The translations under genes were made by a program, and so were the position numbers. From NCBI GenBank assembly GCA_023425865.1, contig JAFABV010000070.1:1-8920 (forward strand): DNA of 8,920 nucleotides. The letters are read 5' to 3'. Shown here in pieces: positions 7,052 to 8,920 of this stretch; within the stretch, counting starts at the first letter, position 1; each line of letters starts with the position of its first letter. This DNA comes from Bacteroidota bacterium. Lineage in GTDB: Bacteria > Bacteroidota > Bacteroidia > Bacteroidales > Bacteroidaceae. Below the pieces are notes generated by a model. It saw only the letters and a program-made list of their open reading frames with translations, did no database searches and was not told the origin of the DNA.

Positions 7052-7702
7052 TTATAAATTGTCAAGAGTGTCTACAATCATCTCCGCGCCCGCCTCGGCC
7101 AGTTCCTCGCGTGTGCCGTTGCCATAGGTCACGCCGCAGGTGTGGCATCCGGCCCTCTTGCCCATGAGTATGTCGTAGGTCATGTCGCCCACCACGAGCG
7201 TGTCGTCGGCGCCGATGTTAAAGTGCTCCAGCGTCTTGATGACGGGGCAGGGGTCGGGTTTGGCGCGCTCCACGTCTTCGGCCCCCAAGACATAAGTGAT
7301 GTAGGCTTCGAGGTTCATCTCCCTGACAAAGGCTTCCAACGAGCGATGGCCGCGGCTGCTGGCAATGGTGATGATAGCCCCCTGCTGGTGCCAGCGCCTG
7401 ATGGCATCGATGACGCCGGGGAATACGGGGACAGGCGATTTGCCCTTGTTTTCCTCGAAGAGACCGTGGTAGAGCGTGGCGCATTGCCGTGCCTGCTCGT
7501 CGCTCAGGGGCAGCACCGTCTTGAAGCCTTCGACCAGCGGCAGGCCGATGGTCTTGCGGCAGGCCTCGGGCGTGACCTCGGGCAACGCGAGGGCGCGCAG
7601 CGTATCCTGCATGGTTTGGGTTATCACCTTGTTGGTGTCACCTATTGTACCGTCGAAATCGAGGATGATGAGTTTATAAGTTTTCATTGGTGTGGAGGTC
7701 AT
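7052..7702 (-). CDS. HAD-superfamily phosphatase, phosphoglycolate phosphatase-like
   Basis: This is a cytoplasmic Mg-dependent phosphohydrolase of HAD subfamily I, close in layout to Gph/PpaX/beta-phosphoglucomutase-type enzymes; the substrate cannot be read from sequence. Motif I is LDFDGT with nucleophile D15 and acid/base D17, motif II is the Ser of ITIASS (S115), motif III is K148 in AKPDP, and motif IV is VVGDMTYD (170-177) with D173 and D177. The alpha-helical cap lies at about 20-95. The chosen ATG at 7702 overlaps the stop of the upstream tyrosine phosphatase gene as ATGA, indicating translational coupling. An ATG five codons in, at 7687, gives the shorter MKTYKLIILDFDGT start that many homologues have, and cannot be excluded. 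The length of 216 (or 211) residues is normal. Confidence 0.92.
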   Translation of the reverse strand: MTSTPMKTYKLIILDFDGTIGDTNKVITQTMQDTLRALALPEVTPEACRKTIGLPLVEGFKTVLPLSDEQARQCATLYHGLFEENKGKSPVPVFPGVIDAIRRWHQQGAIITIASSRGHRSLEAFVREMNLEAYITYVLGAEDVERAKPDPCPVIKTLEHFNIGADDTLVVGDMTYDILMGKRAGCHTCGVTYGNGTREELAEAGAEMIVDTLDNL

Positions 7703-8181
7703 GTAGTGTGGGTAAGTTGTTCAAGTAGGGTAGCGCAGCCGTCCTCAATGAGGTCGAGGGCATAGTCAAAGTCTTTGTCACCGCCATAGTATGGGTCGGG
7801 GACGCTCGTGGCAGTAGGGTAGTGTTTCAGAAACTGCGACATGCGCACCACCTTTTGCCGCCCTTCCTCGGTGTCGGCCATACGGGTAATGGCGCGGTAG
7901 TTGTCTTCGTCCATGGTGACGATATAGTCGAACGCTGCGAAGTCGGTGGCAGCCTTAAACTGCCGTGCATGGTGGTCAAACGTATATCCGCGCATCTTGC
8001 CGTGTCGGCGCATCCGAGCGTCGGGCAGGTCGCCCACGTGCCAGTTGCCTATGCCGGCCGAGTCGATAACAAACTGTTGCTGCAGCCCTTGGTCGGCCAC
8101 CATCTTTTCCATGACACCATGGGCCGCCGGGGAGCGGCAGATATTTCCTAAACAGATAAAGAGAATCTTTGTCTTGTCCAT
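7699..8181 (-). CDS. Low-molecular-weight protein tyrosine phosphatase
   Basis: Enzymes of this family remove phosphate from phosphotyrosine, often on tyrosine kinases that control polysaccharide export, and some act on arginine phosphate; the target here is unknown. The 160-residue protein has the complete catalytic loop near the N-terminus, ICLGNICRS, giving C10-x5-R16 with S17. The general acid is D129 in the DPYYGG motif (129-134), with the double Tyr seen in active members. DSAGIGNWHVGDLPDARM (40-57) is the family's typical segment. I chose the ATG at 8181 because MDKTKILFICLGN is the family start. The frame stays open to an ATG at 8223, but those 14 extra residues have no family match. 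It is the first gene of a three-gene operon and overlaps the next gene by 4 bp. Confidence 0.95.
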   Translation of the reverse strand: MDKTKILFICLGNICRSPAAHGVMEKMVADQGLQQQFVIDSAGIGNWHVGDLPDARMRRHGKMRGYTFDHHARQFKAATDFAAFDYIVTMDEDNYRAITRMADTEEGRQKVVRMSQFLKHYPTATSVPDPYYGGDKDFDYALDLIEDGCATLLEQLTHTT

Positions 8182-8219
8182 AACGCAATATTGTTGGAAG
8201 TAAGGTTGCGCACGGGTTG

Positions 8220-8233
8220 TCACAAGCCTGTGA
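8220..8233. repeat. 5-bp dyad in the operon leader
   Basis: TCACA at 8220-8224 and TGTGA at 8229-8233 are perfect inverted arms with a 4-base spacer. The arm order is the reverse of a CRP site. It lies in the presumed leader about 40 bases before the start of the tyrosine phosphatase gene. Confidence 0.25.
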
Positions 8234-8267
8234 ACTACGGTTTGCGCCCGTCACACCTTTATATATT

Positions 8268-8279
8268 TACAGTGCTGTA
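8268..8279. repeat. Operator-like dyad next to the operon promoter
   Basis: TACAG at 8268-8272 and CTGTA at 8275-8279 form a perfect dyad with a 2-base centre. It lies just downstream of the predicted -7 element of the minus-strand operon, where a repressor could act. Such short dyads also arise by chance. Confidence 0.25.
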
Positions 8280-8291
8280 GTTTAGCTTCTG

Positions 8292-8318
8292 CAAAAATAA
8301 TAACATTTTGTCGGAAAA
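8292..8318 (-). promoter_or_regulatory. Predicted promoter of the phosphatase-galactanase operon
   Basis: On the minus strand TATTTTTG (8299 down to 8292) matches the Bacteroidetes -7 consensus and continues as CAGA, close to the TTTGCAAA of the other two promoters. A TTTT run starting at 8318 is 19 bases upstream, and a clear TTTG -33 box is missing. The leader to the ATG at 8181 would be about 100 bases. No better candidate exists upstream of this operon. Confidence 0.4.
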
Positions 8319-8339
8319 GTTACCGTCGCGAGAAGTATT

Positions 8340-8559
8340 TGAGACACGTTTAGAGAAAAGATGTTAATTCGGGCTCATGGAGTCTCCGGCGTCGGCAAGG
8401 GGCATTTGTGACGCCGTGGGCATGGAGGCCGGGCACACCATCGTAGCGCTTGAGGCATGTAGCCGCAGCCAGATGAAGCCGTAGCCATACCGTTTTCACT
8501 GACTTAGGGCGCGTTTTCACGGCTGAGATGCCCGTCCCTTCTCCATGGTTGGGCATGAT
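8340..8559. other. GC-rich stretch without a convincing gene
   Basis: Most of this stretch is GC-rich like the coding regions, while both flanks are AT-rich. CGGCGTC at 8387-8393 pairs with GACGCCG at 8410-8416, and ATGCCC at 8528-8533 pairs with GGGCAT at 8551-8556. CGTTTTCAC occurs at 8491-8499 and again at 8512-8520. A 35-codon plus-strand reading frame at 8377-8484 and a 75-codon minus-strand one at 8350-8577 exist. Neither has a recognisable domain, and the latter runs into the tandem repeat, so I call neither a gene. It may be a decayed coding remnant. Confidence 0.4.
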
Positions 8560-8674
8560 GGTTTCATATAGAACCATTTTATAGTTTTATATAGAATCAT
8601 TTCGTGGTTTCATATAGAATCATTTCGTGGTTTTATATAGAATTATCTTGTGGTTTAGTATAAAACCATTTTGT
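8560..8674 (+). repeat. Five tandem 23-bp units, each a near-palindrome
   Basis: Units start at 8560, 8583, 8606, 8629 and 8652 with no spacers. The core is GGTTTYATATAGAAYCATTT followed by three variable bases, usually CGT or TGT. Each unit folds on itself: GGTTT pairs with GAACC or its variants around an AT-rich centre. Units 1 and 5 have Watson-Crick GG/CC pairs at the key positions. Units 3 and 4 replace C with T, which still pairs as G-U in plus-strand RNA. Unit 2 has one A-C mismatch. There are no unique spacers, so it is not a CRISPR array. The function is unknown. Confidence 0.9.
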
Positions 8675-8749
8675 CATTCTGCCCGAAGCGCAAGAGGAGA
8701 AGGCTTGCGCAATGTTTTGTTTCCTTTGAGATGACGCTTACAAAACGTT
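8673..8749. repeat. REP-like cluster of inverted repeats
   Basis: GCGCAAG at 8688-8694 and CTTGCGC at 8704-8710 form a perfect 7-bp hairpin with a 9-base loop. GTCATTCT at 8673-8680 is nearly complementary to AGATGAC at 8729-8735 and encloses it. AATGTTTTGT at 8711-8720 pairs with ACAAAACGTT at 8740-8749, ten pairs with one wobble. The GTCATTCTG...GAAGCG start resembles intergenic repeats that I recall from Bacteroidetes genomes, but I cannot confirm copies elsewhere. The second and third pairings are mutually exclusive. Confidence 0.55.
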
Positions 8750-8810
8750 CATGTTGTTTGTCGTGCGGTATTTATTTTGAACAACGGATAACTCGGATAT
8801 TTCGGAATTG

Positions 8811-8882
8811 CCGTCCGGCACACCTTGATGGGGACGGAACATCGCTTAGCGATGGTCGGATGAAACGGAAACTGCCTCCGTT
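8811..8882. repeat. Three consecutive short hairpins
   Basis: CCGTCC (8811-8816) pairs with GGACGG (8832-8837). CATCGCT (8840-8846) pairs with AGCGATG (8848-8854), a nearly continuous palindrome. AACGGA (8864-8869) pairs with TCCGTT (8877-8882). All three are perfect. No T-tract follows, so intrinsic termination is not supported. The remaining sequence to the window end shows TAGGCC repeated at a 7-base offset and no gene. Confidence 0.45.
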
Positions 8883-8920
8883 CTCTATTTCTCCTTAGGC
8901 CGTAGGCCCTCCGTTTACCC

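Noticed and set aside
6072..7127. 351-codon open frame on the plus strand opposite the GH53 gene
   Set aside because: It mirrors a gene with all catalytic motifs and a signal peptide; the antisense product has low-complexity His/Val-rich sequence and no domain.
7976..7983. CAAACGTA, a minus-strand match to the -7 promoter consensus
   Set aside because: It lies inside the tyrosine phosphatase gene with no accompanying upstream box; an 8-base degenerate match is expected by chance.
8220..8233. CRP-binding site
   Set aside because: The arms are TCACA then TGTGA, the opposite order to TGTGA-n6-TCACA, and the spacing is 4, not 6.
8350..8577. 75-codon minus-strand frame
   Set aside because: It begins inside the first tandem-repeat unit and has no recognisable domain; I treat it as chance or a decayed remnant.
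8560..8674. CRISPR array
   Set aside because: The units are contiguous with no unique spacers, the repeats differ from each other, and no cas gene is present.
8671..8898. 75-codon plus-strand frame starting at TTG
   Set aside because: It reads through the REP-like hairpins and the three-hairpin zone, lacks an ATG start and any domain, and has Arg/Cys-rich content typical of translated repeats.

Overview
The window looks like chromosomal DNA of a Bacteroidales bacterium, most likely a fairly GC-rich Prevotellaceae member. The reasons are the protein families present, start regions with little or no Shine-Dalgarno sequence, and three upstream regions carrying the Bacteroidetes -7 promoter element TAnnTTTG. 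The genus is an inference. Coding regions are GC-rich and spacers are AT-rich or hairpin-rich. I see no tRNA, rRNA, transposase, integrase, phage gene or CRISPR array.

Layout, plus strand (1-5967): metA (97-1014) encodes a MetA-family homoserine O-acyltransferase. Its specificity residue, Glu111, points to acetyl-CoA rather than succinyl-CoA. After a 118-bp spacer with two inverted repeats comes rlhA (1133-3094), a full-length 23S rRNA cytidine hydroxylase homologue. A gene 26 bp further on (3121-4128) encodes a predicted lipoprotein with an SH3-like domain, five membrane spans and a C-terminal zinc ribbon. A 216-bp spacer carrying a promoter precedes an uncharacterised FAD-dependent dehydrogenase of the COG2509 type (4345-5967).

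The two gene blocks converge at 5968-6014, where two hairpins sit. One is a strong intrinsic terminator whose stem and T-tract overlap the last codons of the opposing gene.

Layout, minus strand (8181 down to 6015): a compact operon of a low-molecular-weight protein tyrosine phosphatase, a HAD-family phosphatase (ATGA stop/start overlap) and a secreted GH53 endo-beta-1,4-galactanase 14 bp downstream. The galactanase cuts pectic galactan side chains. It is unusual in standing apart from any SusC/SusD genes in the window.

The last 739 bp (8182-8920) hold no convincing gene but much structure. There is a promoter for the minus-strand operon, a GC-rich stretch with inverted repeats, an array of five 23-bp tandem units that are each a near-palindrome, a nested REP-like hairpin, and three consecutive hairpins. 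The 23-bp array is the least explained signal. The genes themselves are mostly housekeeping or accessory metabolism, and I do not see evidence of a new multi-gene system.
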